64,000 nt of DNA. Origin: Schizochytrium sp. TIO01 (taxonomy: Eukaryota > Sar > Bigyra > Thraustochytrida > Thraustochytriidae). The notes under the pieces were generated by a model that made no database searches, was not told the DNA's origin, and saw only the letters and a program-made list of their open reading frames with translations. Position numbers and translations under genes: made by a program. Location of the stretch: contig SMSO01000036.1 in NCBI GenBank assembly GCA_004764695.1, positions 1,818,001 to 1,882,000 of the forward strand. Reading direction: 5' to 3'. Positions 40,071-50,246 of this stretch are shown here, piece by piece (positions within the stretch are counted from its first letter, which is position 1; every line of letters begins with the position of its first letter).

Positions 40071-41638
40071 CCAAGACGCCGTTAATTCTTTGGCGCCATG
40101 TCTGTGGGAAACCTGCACGATGATCAACAGGCAGGCAGACGGAGTGCTTCATGTTGAACCTCGCCGTCGCCAGGAACCAGGAGCGCGTGGAAGGAACTCT
40201 GCTCGAATCGAAGTCGCGTCCGGTAGAAGAGGAGCTGCTGCAGTTGCTAGCTGCTGTTGATGGCGATGAGTGGAGAGCGAAGATGGAGATCCCGCCAGAT
40301 CATTCTGCTGAAGACCAGACTGCCCAAGGTGGTGACGGCGAAGGCGCTGGTTTCGCTGGAGGAGGGCAAGTCAACATGCATGCGACGAAGATGTGGATTT
40401 CGCTTCGATGCGAGCTATCAAGAAGTAGCAGCAAAGGGAGGGAGGGATATAAACCTCACCTGCAGGGACTCAGCTCATGAAGTGGGCCTTGAGCAAGTTG
40501 TAGAAGGTTGGGTCATGGGTCCAGGGTTTACAGGTAGGTACATCCATATATTTTACTGCGTGGCAGCGCGTGGCTGTACGTGCGTGCGCGCGCCCGTTTG
40601 ACTTGCTTGGTCCTGCTGGCGCAAATGCAGAGACGAACTGCAGAAGCTCAGGTCAGTCAGCCAGAGAGAGCTTTCTCAGGCGAGCACTTGAATCGAAAGC
40701 AAAAGCAAAGCAAACTGAGGCAAGATAGGAAATCGAACCTTATGCACTCTAAACGACGCGCGGACGACGCTCTTTTGTATTCACAAGTGGTAAGTTTTTC
40801 TTTTTAATTAAAAATTGAAAAGAATCACCTGCGACAAGCTCGGAACATTCAAGGGTTTCAAATGCCCCCAAAAATGCAAACGCGTGGTCGATCACGATGC
40901 GATATCCACGCCGCCAGAGACATCATTTTGTGCTACCTATCCGGAAATACATGGTTGGATCACTGCCTTTGAGTCGCGAGTTAGTTTTTCACCGGGGATT
41001 TGGCCTCATCATATGAATGCAAGTTTTGCAACTTTTGTAGGTTAAATTTTAATTAAAAATCAATCAAATCATCTGTTTCCTCTCAAGTTAGCATCATGAT
41101 ATATATATTGAAATACCATGTATAGAATATATAGTATCTTCAAGAAATAACATTAAATAAAATATTTATGTATTTGTGATTTTTCTACGAAACGTTTTTA
41201 TTACCAAGATACCCTCATATACCTAAATATACATTTTGATTTAACTTCAATTTTTTTTTAAAGGAACTTAATTTTCTTGTTAAACACTCTGTGCTGAGCG
41301 ACCCGTTGAGCCTCTTTTTGGGCCGTTTGGACAGGGAGGTGGCGTTCAACGCAGAGCGCCGAAGACGTTTGTGTAGAGCAACCCTGCGGAGTCCCGCGAC
41401 CCATGATAAACCAAAAGGTGAGTTCAAGCGACTCCATAGACAAGGTGGAGAAGGAAACAAAGAAAATTGTATCGAGCGCAACAAGATCGAGGACATGAGC
41501 ACAGAAAGTGGGACTGGGACGAGACTGCACTACGAAAACGCAGAATCAACAGGTAATACAACAGAGTGGAGACTGACAAAGAGATTATGCCCCAACTTTT
41601 CTGAATTGCTGTAGCACTATCTTAAACCCGCAAGGATC

Positions 41639-42463
41639 ATGAAAGAGGCTGACATGAACGTAGCAGAGGAGGATGTGCCAGAAGTGCCTTGGGAGAGGGC
41701 TCTGGAAACCGCTCTACTGAGTGCCGTGGAGTCCAGTGAATATGACTTTGATGAGGCCGCGAGACAACTAAGGCGTATCATAAAGATTGAGGATGTTCGT
41801 GTTCGAACTTCAACTCGACGACGAGTTAATATGTTCACTGCGGTAGCCTGCCGTCTAAAATTTGCTCAGTTGGACGCAGGGGGAGCTGGAGCAAGCTCTA
41901 CACCGACGCGTGAAGAGTATGCCCAGGAATATTCAGAGGCACACACAAAGAATGATATCGATCATGATCTCTTAAGCTCTGAAATGATGATAGGCTTGCC
42001 TGACCTCTCTCTTGGTGCTCAGGCTGAGGCACTTCTTGCAAGTCTCGAAGAACCTACTGGGGGTAGCGTCTCCCAAACACAAAATACCGAAGACCTCACC
42101 GACAATAATGACAAGCATGTATCTTCCGCTAAAATCAATATGCCAAGTGGTTCTGAGTTATCACGGGTTCTTGAATTTCTTGATCTCAGCTCCAACTCTG
42201 AACAAGAATTAAAACCTCTCTCAGCAGCATTCACAGATCGTGCAAGTAAGATTGCTATTGAAATGAACGACCAAGATGTACGCATCGAGCACCATGATAC
42301 GACAGATAGGGTCACAACAGTTGACCCTGGGCAGCATAATGTTGCAGAAAACATAACGTCAGTGACATCAGCAGCTCCTTCCCGCCCCCCCTTTGACCGT
42401 CGGCCGCCGAGGCACCCGAGACGAGGTCTATGCTGCCTCATATGGGGCATCAAACCGCCGTAG
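41639..42463 (+). CDS. Unrecognised acidic protein, possible frame slip at a C7 run
   Basis: This 274-residue frame starts at an ATG at 41639. The N-terminal ~75 residues are a compact helical segment (PWERALETALL, then EYDFDEAARQLRR), reminiscent of small UBA-like or assembly-factor helices. The rest is low-complexity. At 42385-42391 there is a run of seven C. In the annotated frame the protein then turns Pro/Arg-rich and stops at 42463. In the +1 frame it would continue to 42581 with an acidic, Asp/Glu-rich tail ending WQAMRRRTKG, which looks more natural. A one-base length error or variant in the run would decide this. I recognise no family. Confidence 0.6.
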   Translation: MKEADMNVAEEDVPEVPWERALETALLSAVESSEYDFDEAARQLRRIIKIEDVRVRTSTRRRVNMFTAVACRLKFAQLDAGGAGASSTPTREEYAQEYSEAHTKNDIDHDLLSSEMMIGLPDLSLGAQAEALLASLEEPTGGSVSQTQNTEDLTDNNDKHVSSAKINMPSGSELSRVLEFLDLSSNSEQELKPLSAAFTDRASKIAIEMNDQDVRIEHHDTTDRVTTVDPGQHNVAENITSVTSAAPSRPPFDRRPPRHPRRGLCCLIWGIKPP

Positions 42464-42818
42464 TGAAAGAGCAAGTTTTGATCAAGATCACCAAGACGAG
42501 CAAGATCACGGCAGTGACGATACTGATGGCGATGAGGAACAGGAAGAATGGCAGGCTATGCGAAGAAGAACAAAAGGTTAAGTAGCCCTTGGTAATTCTA
42601 CAAGCAACATAAATGGTAACAAAAATAATTACGAAAGATATGATAATCATTTTGGACGGCTGGCTCACTCTGAACACCAAAGTAGCAATCAATCATTGTT
42701 GTTTGAAAAACAACGAATGATAACAATGCATAGCATGAGCGGATAGCATAAATACATAACCATGGCTTTTAGTTAACTATTTATTTAGTATGTTTTGAAA
42801 AATAAACATTGTAAAGAG

Positions 42819-44810
42819 CTAATTGATAGTGAATTTGGCACTACGCAGACGGTTCAAAGCGCCTGCAATCTCAAAACGCCTAGGAATAACTAGATTACCG
42901 GAATGACTAAAAGAAGCAATTGCATCAAGGCCTCCATGTTCAATCTCTGCATCGACGAGGTCAAGAATCTCAGATACAGTACGTTTACCATCAAGCACGC
43001 GGGACTTGAGTAACCATTGCATGACATCAACAATTGCACGGACTTGGCTAACTTCTACGAGCTGTTCTAGACCACCAAGATCCAGGTTTTCTTCTCCAAA
43101 TGAAATAGTATCGAGACGACGAGCAACAACCTTGTTGTTGACTTCTCCACGAGGGATGAATCCATCAGGCTGTGGGATGCGCGGAGACCAAGGATCCATT
43201 TTTTCTTGAAAGCGACCACCCTTGCCATCAATTCCGAGAGTGCCAAGGTGGCGCTTAGCGATAGCTTGAGCTTTAGTTGTTACATCATAAGGCTTGTACG
43301 AGTCCATCATGACCACAGTATCAGCAACCTCAAAGTAATCACCCGCTCCACCAATCACAAGGATTGTACTAACTCCATACTGTTCGTACAGCGCACGGAC
43401 TTTTGCAATAAACGGTTTGATCGGTTCTTTATCAGATGAGACAAGCTCCATCATGCGTTCATCACGGATCATAAAATTTGTCGCACAAGTGTCTTCATCA
43501 ATCAGGAGGGTATCCGCACCAGCCTCAAGAGCCTCTATAATGTTAGTAGCCTGAGAGGTACTTCCACTAGCATCCAACGTAGAAAAGCAACTAGTGTCAC
43601 GACCATATGGGAGATTGGAAATGAAAGGAGAGATATTTACGGAAGAAATGCTGCGACCGTCCTCAGCACGGACCTTGACGGTTCGCTCGGAGCAGGTGAC
43701 AAATTCCCGGCCATCCCCAGGAACATGGTTATAAGATCCCATCTCAAGAGCTTGTAGAACAGTACTCTTACCGTGAAATCCACCTCCTACGATGAGGGTA
43801 ACGCCACGCGGAATCGCCATACCTGTGATCTTGCCTGCATTTGGTAGCTCAAACGTATGGGATAACGACTCAGGCGTCTCAAACGCAACCGCTTGAGAAG
43901 CTGACATCGGCGTGTCACTCGCACCACTAGCACGAGGCAGAATTGATCCATTTGCCACAAAGCCAGCAAAGCCATTGTCGCGGAGTTGAATGCGAAGGGA
44001 GTCCTGGTCTTCCACACTCTGGAGGTGACGCTCAATTGCATCCAGGTTATGTGCAGGCGCAAAAAGACTACGTTGCGCGATCATAGGGAGGTGTCCTGTG
44101 AGAATATTAAATGCCCATTCACCCAAAACAGACCTTCCTCGTGCTGGTAATCCCACAGTGAAGCGCGCTTCAATGTCTCCATTTTCATTTACTAAAACAG
44201 ATGTGCGACCCAGCACATGCTGCGATGGAATGTCCATAGAAATATCTCCACCTTTGGCGCCTCCATAGGACGCGCTTTGTTGCTTTTGGTCAGCTCCCAT
44301 GGCGCTTGCCACCGACGTAAAACTTCGACTCAAGAAATCACAAAATGCAATCTTGCGGAGCTGCGAGCTCTTGGTCCACGCCGGGAAGTTGGCATCTTTG
44401 CCAGATACCGTAACGTGCGCTCTTGACGCTGACGCAAATGGGTCACTCTGCACATGATCAAATGTAAGTCCAACCTGGCCATGCTGCGATTGGAATACCC
44501 ATGTGCCATAAAGCTCTTTGTACGCGCCATAAGAACCGCCATCTATGCGTTCCAGCACCTGCTGAAGCTCCTGGGCTGACCTAACGCGCGATTTTTGGGC
44601 GTCGGAAGGTCCTGAGGGCTGTTGTTGGTGTCCAAAGCTACCCCCGCTTTCGCCGCCGCCACGACCTCTGCCACGACCTCCACCTCCGTATTTGTTGCGA
44701 TAATACTCGCCTCGGCCACCGCCTCCACCTCCGCGACTTCCGCCGCGTCCACCTCCACCATACTTTTCACGATAATAAGCGCCGCCGCGACCGCCTCCAC
44801 GAGAGGACAT
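42819..44810 (-). CDS. ABC-class P-loop ATPase with N-terminal RGG repeats (MRB1590-like family)
   Basis: This 663-residue protein starts at an ATG at 44810. Residues 1-~60 are Arg/Gly/Tyr-rich, with repeated YYRxKYGGGGRG units typical of RNA-binding RGG tails. The remainder matches the predicted 'ATPase of the ABC class' family found in bacteria, plants, fungi and protists. The Walker A GGGFHGKST has its Lys at residue 348. A Walker B-like TLLIDEDTCATNFM follows, and STILVIGGAGDY lies near the C-terminal part. The trypanosome member MRB1590 is an RNA-editing accessory ATPase with known structure. The RGG tail here supports an RNA-linked role, but the substrate is unknown. The protein has a single ATPase cassette and no membrane helices, so it is not a transporter. 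Confidence 0.9.
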   Translation of the reverse strand: MSSRGGGRGGAYYREKYGGGGRGGSRGGGGGGRGEYYRNKYGGGGRGRGRGGGESGGSFGHQQQPSGPSDAQKSRVRSAQELQQVLERIDGGSYGAYKELYGTWVFQSQHGQVGLTFDHVQSDPFASASRAHVTVSGKDANFPAWTKSSQLRKIAFCDFLSRSFTSVASAMGADQKQQSASYGGAKGGDISMDIPSQHVLGRTSVLVNENGDIEARFTVGLPARGRSVLGEWAFNILTGHLPMIAQRSLFAPAHNLDAIERHLQSVEDQDSLRIQLRDNGFAGFVANGSILPRASGASDTPMSASQAVAFETPESLSHTFELPNAGKITGMAIPRGVTLIVGGGFHGKSTVLQALEMGSYNHVPGDGREFVTCSERTVKVRAEDGRSISSVNISPFISNLPYGRDTSCFSTLDASGSTSQATNIIEALEAGADTLLIDEDTCATNFMIRDERMMELVSSDKEPIKPFIAKVRALYEQYGVSTILVIGGAGDYFEVADTVVMMDSYKPYDVTTKAQAIAKRHLGTLGIDGKGGRFQEKMDPWSPRIPQPDGFIPRGEVNNKVVARRLDTISFGEENLDLGGLEQLVEVSQVRAIVDVMQWLLKSRVLDGKRTVSEILDLVDAEIEHGGLDAIASFSHSGNLVIPRRFEIAGALNRLRSAKFTIN

Positions 44811-45748
44811 GCTCAGTTGCCTTGAAGAGTTGCTCTAAACTAGCCCAAAGCTTTGCAGAAGAAATTCTGAGAAAACAACGAACTTGTAGATACCACCCGC
44901 ACGAGTGGTTTTAGGATTTGGTTTTTATTTGGGATGATGCTGCAAAATTCATAGATTTTTTAATTGTATTTTTTTAAGATTTAAAAAAAAATTCTTTGTA
45001 TCGCGTCATTCATTCTTTATGTTAGTTCTTCTCTTAATACCATTTTTAAATGGTCAGTGTGAATCTCAGGTTCTACATTACAGCTCAGTGATGAATGGCC
45101 ACACGAAGAGCTACAAAACATGTGCCACAGTTCGAAATCTGAAGAATTCATTCCATGCGTTTGAATTGCACAGGGCAGCATGAACCTTTAGCTTTTGTTT
45201 TCTGATGTTTTTTGTCTCCTAAGATTTCAGGGAATCATGGCTCCATTATCTAAAAGTGTTTTTCTTAAGGTCTGCTTCGTTTATGTTTTCTTTTGAGCTA
45301 GAGCTGAAATTTGACAATGTAAATAGGCACTTGCGAGATGGATAATTTAAGGACCAATGAAGAGAGAAGCATTCAATGTAAAGAAAACAGGACTGGCTGT
45401 GTTTAGATAATACGTGGCTTACACCACTCGCTATTATGACTATTTGTTTTCATTCGATTAAAGATCTTCAACACGCTGCGAGATTGTTTCGTGCGTTTTT
45501 GCTCGGTAGGTGATTTATACGACAAAGATGTTGAGAGCGAATGCCTCTAGAATCTGTGGGAACACCAAAAAAGAAAAAGAAGAAGAAGAAAAAAGAAAAA
45601 GAAAGAATCATCATACGTATATAGCGCAGTCGGCCAGGTCTCGCATAAAGCCAGGTTCCGGCATACAAATCTGTGATTGCGCAGGCTTACTTTTATGTGT
45701 GTCATTATATTTGTAAAAAAAGGATAGAAAAATGCGTGGTGCTCTTAC
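44811..45748. other. Spacer between two minus-strand genes
   Basis: This 938-bp region holds the ATPase promoter at its left end and the 3' UTR of the CDC50 gene at its right end. A GAA-rich stretch lies at about 45565-45606. No gene is seen. Confidence 0.45.
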
Positions 45749-47221
45749 TTATTTCTTGTTGCCAAAGGCAAGGTAAGAAGGGTCACCAAGGCGACGGGGG
45801 TTGAAGCGCTGCTTGGCAGCAAAGAGAATAGCAAGGAAGAGACAAATGGCACCAACCGACAGGTAAGCAATACCGAGGACATCATTTTTGCCACCAAGAG
45901 GAGAAGTAGTACCCAGAACAATGGCCTTGCTGCCCTCAATGCTACTCACCAAAAAGTTAGGTACGACACTAAGAGTGATCTTGTCTCCACTCTTAAATCC
46001 ACCAGAAGGAGGGGTGATGTGGCCATACAACTTGCGGAAAGTAGGAAGACCAGCAGTTCGCATCCAAACAATGAAACGCTCGTTACGAACACCATCGCTG
46101 CTGGTGGATGAGGTTGTGTCTGAAGGCGGCTTGATACCTCCCGCATGAACAAAGATATCAGAGTCCGACTCACAGGCAGCACAACCATTGCCAAAAACAG
46201 TGGTGTTGGCACCGATGGACTCAATAAGAGAAGCCCAGGCGGAGGACCCATACTCGGCCTCGCCAAGCTCAGTTACATAAGTGGTCCAGTTCTTGCATGC
46301 AGACGGAGACTGAGAGAGGTCAGGAGCGTCGGCATTGCTTGCAAGGGGTGGGTAGCACACGAACTGATCGTAGGTCTGCCACAAATATTGGTATTGATAG
46401 TAGCGCACAGGGCAAAGGTTTCCACTAGGGCTGTTGAGGTTGTCTGTGCATCCAGAGCTTGTTGGGTTACGGTATTTGTTGTCCAGATCTGACTCCCAGG
46501 CGATGCCAGTCGTGTTCAGCTGGATGTCGTAGTCGGAGGAGTTGAGAGCTACTCCGGCGGCGTAGTCCACAACGGTATCGCCACGTTCAAAGCGACGCAA
46601 GGTCACGCCATCGTTGAAAACACTGAGTGCAATGAGACCACACGGGTAGTAGACACGGTCCTCGAAGGCTGAGTTGGAGAAGCTCTCTGAAGGGTCACAT
46701 GAGGTACTGAGGGTGCTGTCGGAGGTGGAGGTTACAGGGTTGAGGGTAACATCACCAAGGAGCTGGTCTTCACTCACCGACTTGACGTAACGGCGGTGGT
46801 TTTGGTAGAAATTTGAGATCTCATAGTACATAAAAACCTCCTCGTCCTCGGGAATATCTTGAGTGATCTCGAACTCAAGTTCGCAAGCGTTGTAGCTGGT
46901 GCCGGACATGAGACGGGAGTAGCCTTCGTTAATCTCTGTAATGCGGCACGAGTCACTTACGCCAGAGCTAATCTCGCTGTCTTCATAGCTGTCGTAGGTT
47001 ACTGAGAACTCGTACAGGTCATCGGAGAGCTTCCACAGGTAGGCTCCCACCGGCACGAAGATCACACCAACGATGATAAAGGTACCAATTACCCAAGCAG
47101 GAGTGAGAATAGGCTGCCAGGCATCGAGCTTCTGCTGCTTGAACTTGGTATTCTCAGGGCGGTTGGCATTGGGACCGCGGTCACCGCTGTTGCCATTATT
47201 ATTGTTGCCAAAGGGGAACAT
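45749..47221 (-). CDS. CDC50/LEM3 (TMEM30) family, beta subunit of P4-ATPase lipid flippases
   Basis: I take the ATG at 47221, giving 490 residues; the open frame extends further upstream, but that part lacks family similarity. A short Asn/Gly-rich cytosolic N-terminus leads into the family motif FKQQKLDAWQPILTP and the first membrane helix (~42-63). A large extracytoplasmic loop follows, rich in Asn-x-Ser/Thr sites and paired cysteines. It contains NFYQNHRRYVKSVS, PCGLIALSVFND and WMRTAGLPTFRKLYG, all diagnostic of CDC50. A second helix lies near 440-465, followed by a short tail. CDC50 proteins escort P4-ATPases out of the ER and are needed for phospholipid flipping. A Cys-rich insert in the loop makes it longer than the yeast and animal forms (about 360-410 residues). 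Confidence 0.95.
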   Translation of the reverse strand: MFPFGNNNNGNSGDRGPNANRPENTKFKQQKLDAWQPILTPAWVIGTFIIVGVIFVPVGAYLWKLSDDLYEFSVTYDSYEDSEISSGVSDSCRITEINEGYSRLMSGTSYNACELEFEITQDIPEDEEVFMYYEISNFYQNHRRYVKSVSEDQLLGDVTLNPVTSTSDSTLSTSCDPSESFSNSAFEDRVYYPCGLIALSVFNDGVTLRRFERGDTVVDYAAGVALNSSDYDIQLNTTGIAWESDLDNKYRNPTSSGCTDNLNSPSGNLCPVRYYQYQYLWQTYDQFVCYPPLASNADAPDLSQSPSACKNWTTYVTELGEAEYGSSAWASLIESIGANTTVFGNGCAACESDSDIFVHAGGIKPPSDTTSSTSSDGVRNERFIVWMRTAGLPTFRKLYGHITPPSGGFKSGDKITLSVVPNFLVSSIEGSKAIVLGTTSPLGGKNDVLGIAYLSVGAICLFLAILFAAKQRFNPRRLGDPSYLAFGNKK

Positions 47222-47620
47222 TTTGGCACTGAGGATTTGTATTCCGTGTGTCACACACACAGAAAGTCGCTTCAAGATGCAACCGAGGAGATGGGTCTTG
47301 CGATACAGAAGAGCAGGGACTTCTACGGAGGTTTCTGCGCAGAGCCTAGTATAATCCACGGGGCCACGCACGGAGGTATGAAATTCGTGCGAGCAAACAA
47401 CTTTATTTGGTATGACTATTGTCGGCACCGAGTCCTCCAGGAGCCGAATGAACACGCCCGACGCCGTTCTCGAGCTCCGAACTGAGCGGTGCTCGTTTGA
47501 GCCTTCACCGGAGGGCCCTCTGAGTCCTCTGTCCTCGCCAGAGCGCTTCCGGGGCGCTCGCTCGCGGAGTTGGTTGAAGGAATGAATTGATTATCGATCA
47601 ATCGCAAAGGAAGAAAAGAA

Positions 47621-47657
47621 CGATCGATCGATCGATCGAACGAATGAATGAATGAAA
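47621..47657. repeat. (CGAT)n then (GAAT)n microsatellite
   Basis: Tetranucleotide runs lie about 400 bp upstream of the CDC50 start. Confidence 0.88.
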
Positions 47658-47958
47658 ACATTGTTTACACTACCATCTAACTACTAGTCCAAGTACGAAT
47701 TATCGTTCACCCAACTCTATAGATTAACAGGAAACTTTATTCCGATTAAAGCCAATATTGTGCTCAACAAACAATAAGCGCGTACGTAATAACTAAGTGA
47801 AGAAAGCCAAGTTTATCAAACTTTGTAAACCTGCAGTCCTCCTAAAACCCATCAGCGAGGGAGGGAAGGAAGGAATTCCAGTCTTGTCTTAGCCAAGCCA
47901 ACACATTTTCCACGCGCTCTTCATCGGTACGTAAACACCAATCTATCGATCAATTACC

Positions 47959-47995
47959 CAAACAAACAAACAAACAAACAATCAAATAAATAAAT
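47959..47995. repeat. (CAAA)n/(AAAT)n microsatellite
   Basis: A run of CAAA units grades into AAAT units. Confidence 0.85.
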
Positions 47996-48048
47996 TACCA
48001 AAGTATTTAGCCTCATATTACCTCTTTTTTTTCTCAACCGACTCAATC

Positions 48049-48049
<1 letters not shown>

Positions 48050-48107
<58 letters not shown>

Positions 48108-48108
48108 C
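48050..48108. repeat. (TTTC)n microsatellite, about 14 units
   Basis: A near-perfect pyrimidine tetranucleotide tract of about 58 bp. Both strands are open in several frames only because of the repeat. Confidence 0.95.
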
Positions 48109-48500
48109 TGTCTTCTCCTCCTTTTCGAGTCGGAATGAATCGATGAAGAAACAAACTCCGTCGTACAGCAGACAGACTCTGCCTGAGGCGCCGCCCATTC
48201 CACTGACTCCCCAGGAGAGGTCGATGCTCACTCAGAGCGTAGCGCGGCAAAAGAACAACGAGGAGGAGAAGACAGAGAAAGAAACCACAGACGCAGTTCG
48301 GCGAGAACGTCGAACATTCAGTCAGCCAGAAGAAACAAAAGGAGGAGGAGAAAGACGAACTATTGTAACTATTATGTAGGCACCTACCTTCCTACATATT
48401 TCATAGAAGCTTTATCAACAATTTTTATTTTATTTTCAATTGAAATTGTGAACAGAACTATACAGAATCAGTAAAGAGGGAACAAAGAGCAAACTTTTAC

Positions 48501-48518
48501 CTAGGTAGTACTACCTAG
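48501..48518. repeat. Perfect palindrome CTAGGTAGTACTACCTAG
   Basis: This perfect 18-bp inverted repeat is the longest member of the dispersed GTAGGTA/TACCTAC motif set in this window. Confidence 0.85.
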
Positions 48519-48568
48519 CAGCCTCCTAATTGTCGATACTTGTCATCAACGAAGCGGCCTTATAGACC

Positions 48569-48613
48569 AAACCTAACCTAACCTAAGTTAACCTAACCTA
48601 ACCTAACCTAACC
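48569..48613. repeat. (AACCT)n telomere-like tract
   Basis: About nine AACCT units (TTAGG on the other strand) with one interruption (AAGTT). The unit equals the arthropod-type telomere repeat, but the site is internal. Confidence 0.9.
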
Positions 48614-48878
48614 GGGCGGGTGCGCTCCTCAGGGAGGAAGAGCTCGGGGGGCTCCGAAGTTGTTCAGGTTCTTCTTCGTTTTGAGAGAGGACTGTTGCGA
48701 GAGCTGACTGAGGTTGTCTGCGCAGCGCAACTCGTCACTCGCTGCAATTAATCGAAGGGCGTAGAGTTGATTGATCGTGGTGCATGAAACTATCACCGCA
48801 GGTTTTCAGGCATGCACGTAATGGTCTGGCACAGGACCGATGCAAAATCATTCCTCTAAAGTCTGCCCGCTCTTACAC

Positions 48879-48913
48879 GAGGAGGAGGAGGAGGAGGAGG
48901 AGGAGGAGGAGGG
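48879..48913. repeat. (GAG)n microsatellite
   Basis: About eleven GAG/GGA units, followed shortly by GGAT units at about 48935. Confidence 0.92.
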
Positions 48914-49520
48914 TGTTTATGTTCTCTCTCTCGGGTGGATGGATGGATGGATTGAGCTTTCAAGGAGGAAGGGAAGCAATGTGAAGCTAACATAACGGAT
49001 GCGATTCAGGTCAGCGTGCATTACATGCATGTCTTGGTTCTGCCTGCCTCTAAGGGACCCCAAGGCTGCGACGAAGGACAATAAGGATGGATTATCGTCA
49101 CATCAAAGCTTCAAGTTAGCAGGGTATTTCGCAGCTCGACTCGAAGGCGAGGACATAGGTTGCTAAGTTGTTTGTTCATCGCCTTTAAAGCTCGCAGAAC
49201 TTCATCCAACGCGCCTCTAGCTAGGTTCCTAGAGACGCTGGACCATTTCTTCTGAAGTTCATCTGCTTTGGATGTGTAAGAAGGACGGCATCAGATTAAC
49301 TAAGTTTGGCTAACTTTGTGATTCTCAACCTGAGTCTTCGAAGGGTGCTCCATAAGGGCCCTATTACGGCCCGTGCACGGGAATTTACAAGTTCTTGTGA
49401 CCGATTTCACCTCTTTGATAGACACGCGAAGTAGGTAGTAGCTTCATAGGTACATCCATACACACATACATACATGCATAGATGCATAGATGCCGAGTAC
49501 CAGGTGGACAGGTAGTACTT

Positions 49521-49542
49521 GCTGCTGCTGCTGCTGCTGCTG
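49521..49542. repeat. (GCT)n microsatellite
   Basis: About seven GCT units in non-coding sequence. Confidence 0.9.
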
Positions 49543-50196
49543 TGTTTGTTTGCTTTAAGGAGGAGCCTGACTTGGAAATGACGTAGCTCGGCACCTCATT
49601 GCGGACGCGAATATCCCCTCCACGAAACGATGCGCGTTGCCCGAAAAAACAAAAGAGAGATCAGCAACAGAGCTTCTGTCAAGTTCAATGTATGACGAGC
49701 CCAGCTCAGACCTGGCCGCCAAGAGCAGAATAACAAAGCAAAAGGGAAAGCACGCCTGAGAAATATTGCAATTCCTCCGGCAGCCGCATCGTAATCGCAA
49801 TCTTCAAAGAGAGAGAGACATACTTAACTTGCTTGTCAGTTGTCCACGATCAAACATTATCGGCCGGCACTCTCGCCGGTTGTTCCGCGTGGCCTCTCTC
49901 TGCTCCAAGGCCACCCCTCCTCAAGCCGCTTGCCTCGATTGCCCTCCCTCCCTCCCTTTGCGCAGTCCACGCCAACCTCCGTCGACGGCGGCATCAGGGC
50001 GGACTGTGCGGGCACGAGCTCGAGCGCTCTTGAGGGCAATCGCAAGCCGAAGCAGCATCGGCGAAGGCAGTCCGTCGGTCAGCCCAAGGCTAGAAAGGCT
50101 GATGCAGACAGAACCAGCGCAGCCTGCGCAGCGCACGCTCGGGCGCTAGGGAGCAGGCGCAAGTAGGTACCTTCATACCTGGGTCCGCCACGTCGG

Positions 50197-50246
50197 TGTT
50201 TGTTTGTTTGTTTGTCTGTTTGTCTGTCTGTCTGTTTGTCTGTTTA
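50197..50246. repeat. (TTTG/TCTG)n microsatellite
   Basis: Mixed TTTG and TCTG units over about 50 bp. A looser GCTT-type repeat follows at about 50410-50482. Confidence 0.88.

Larger units (their letters stand above)
38659..41638. other. Repeat-rich gap between the LRR-NEL gene and the 41639 gene
   Basis: This 3-kb region contains dispersed-motif copies at 38821-38860, 39250-39266 and 40531-40543, a (GACT)n run at 39703-39745, GATT/GAAT-like repeats at 39835-40070, and a GC-richer patch at 40150-40480. In that patch a 109-codon frame reads through without a recognisable domain. The 41280-41614 stretch is also open and may be 5' UTR or an upstream exon of the 41639 gene. Confidence 0.45.

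Noticed and set aside
40725-40750. GGAAATCGAACC resembling a reversed tRNA T-arm
   Set aside because: No matching acceptor stem or A box lies at the required distance.
47222-47455. N-terminal extension of the CDC50 frame
   Set aside because: It lacks family similarity, whereas the ATG at 47221 starts directly before the conserved cytosolic motif; read as 5' UTR.
47954-48250. Lys/Glu-repeat frames on the minus strand
   Set aside because: They are translations of the (TTTC)n microsatellite.
49766-50166. Overlapping plus-strand frames of 108-127 codons
   Set aside because: They lie in a GC-rich patch open in several frames on both strands; low-complexity Arg/Ala/Pro with no domain.
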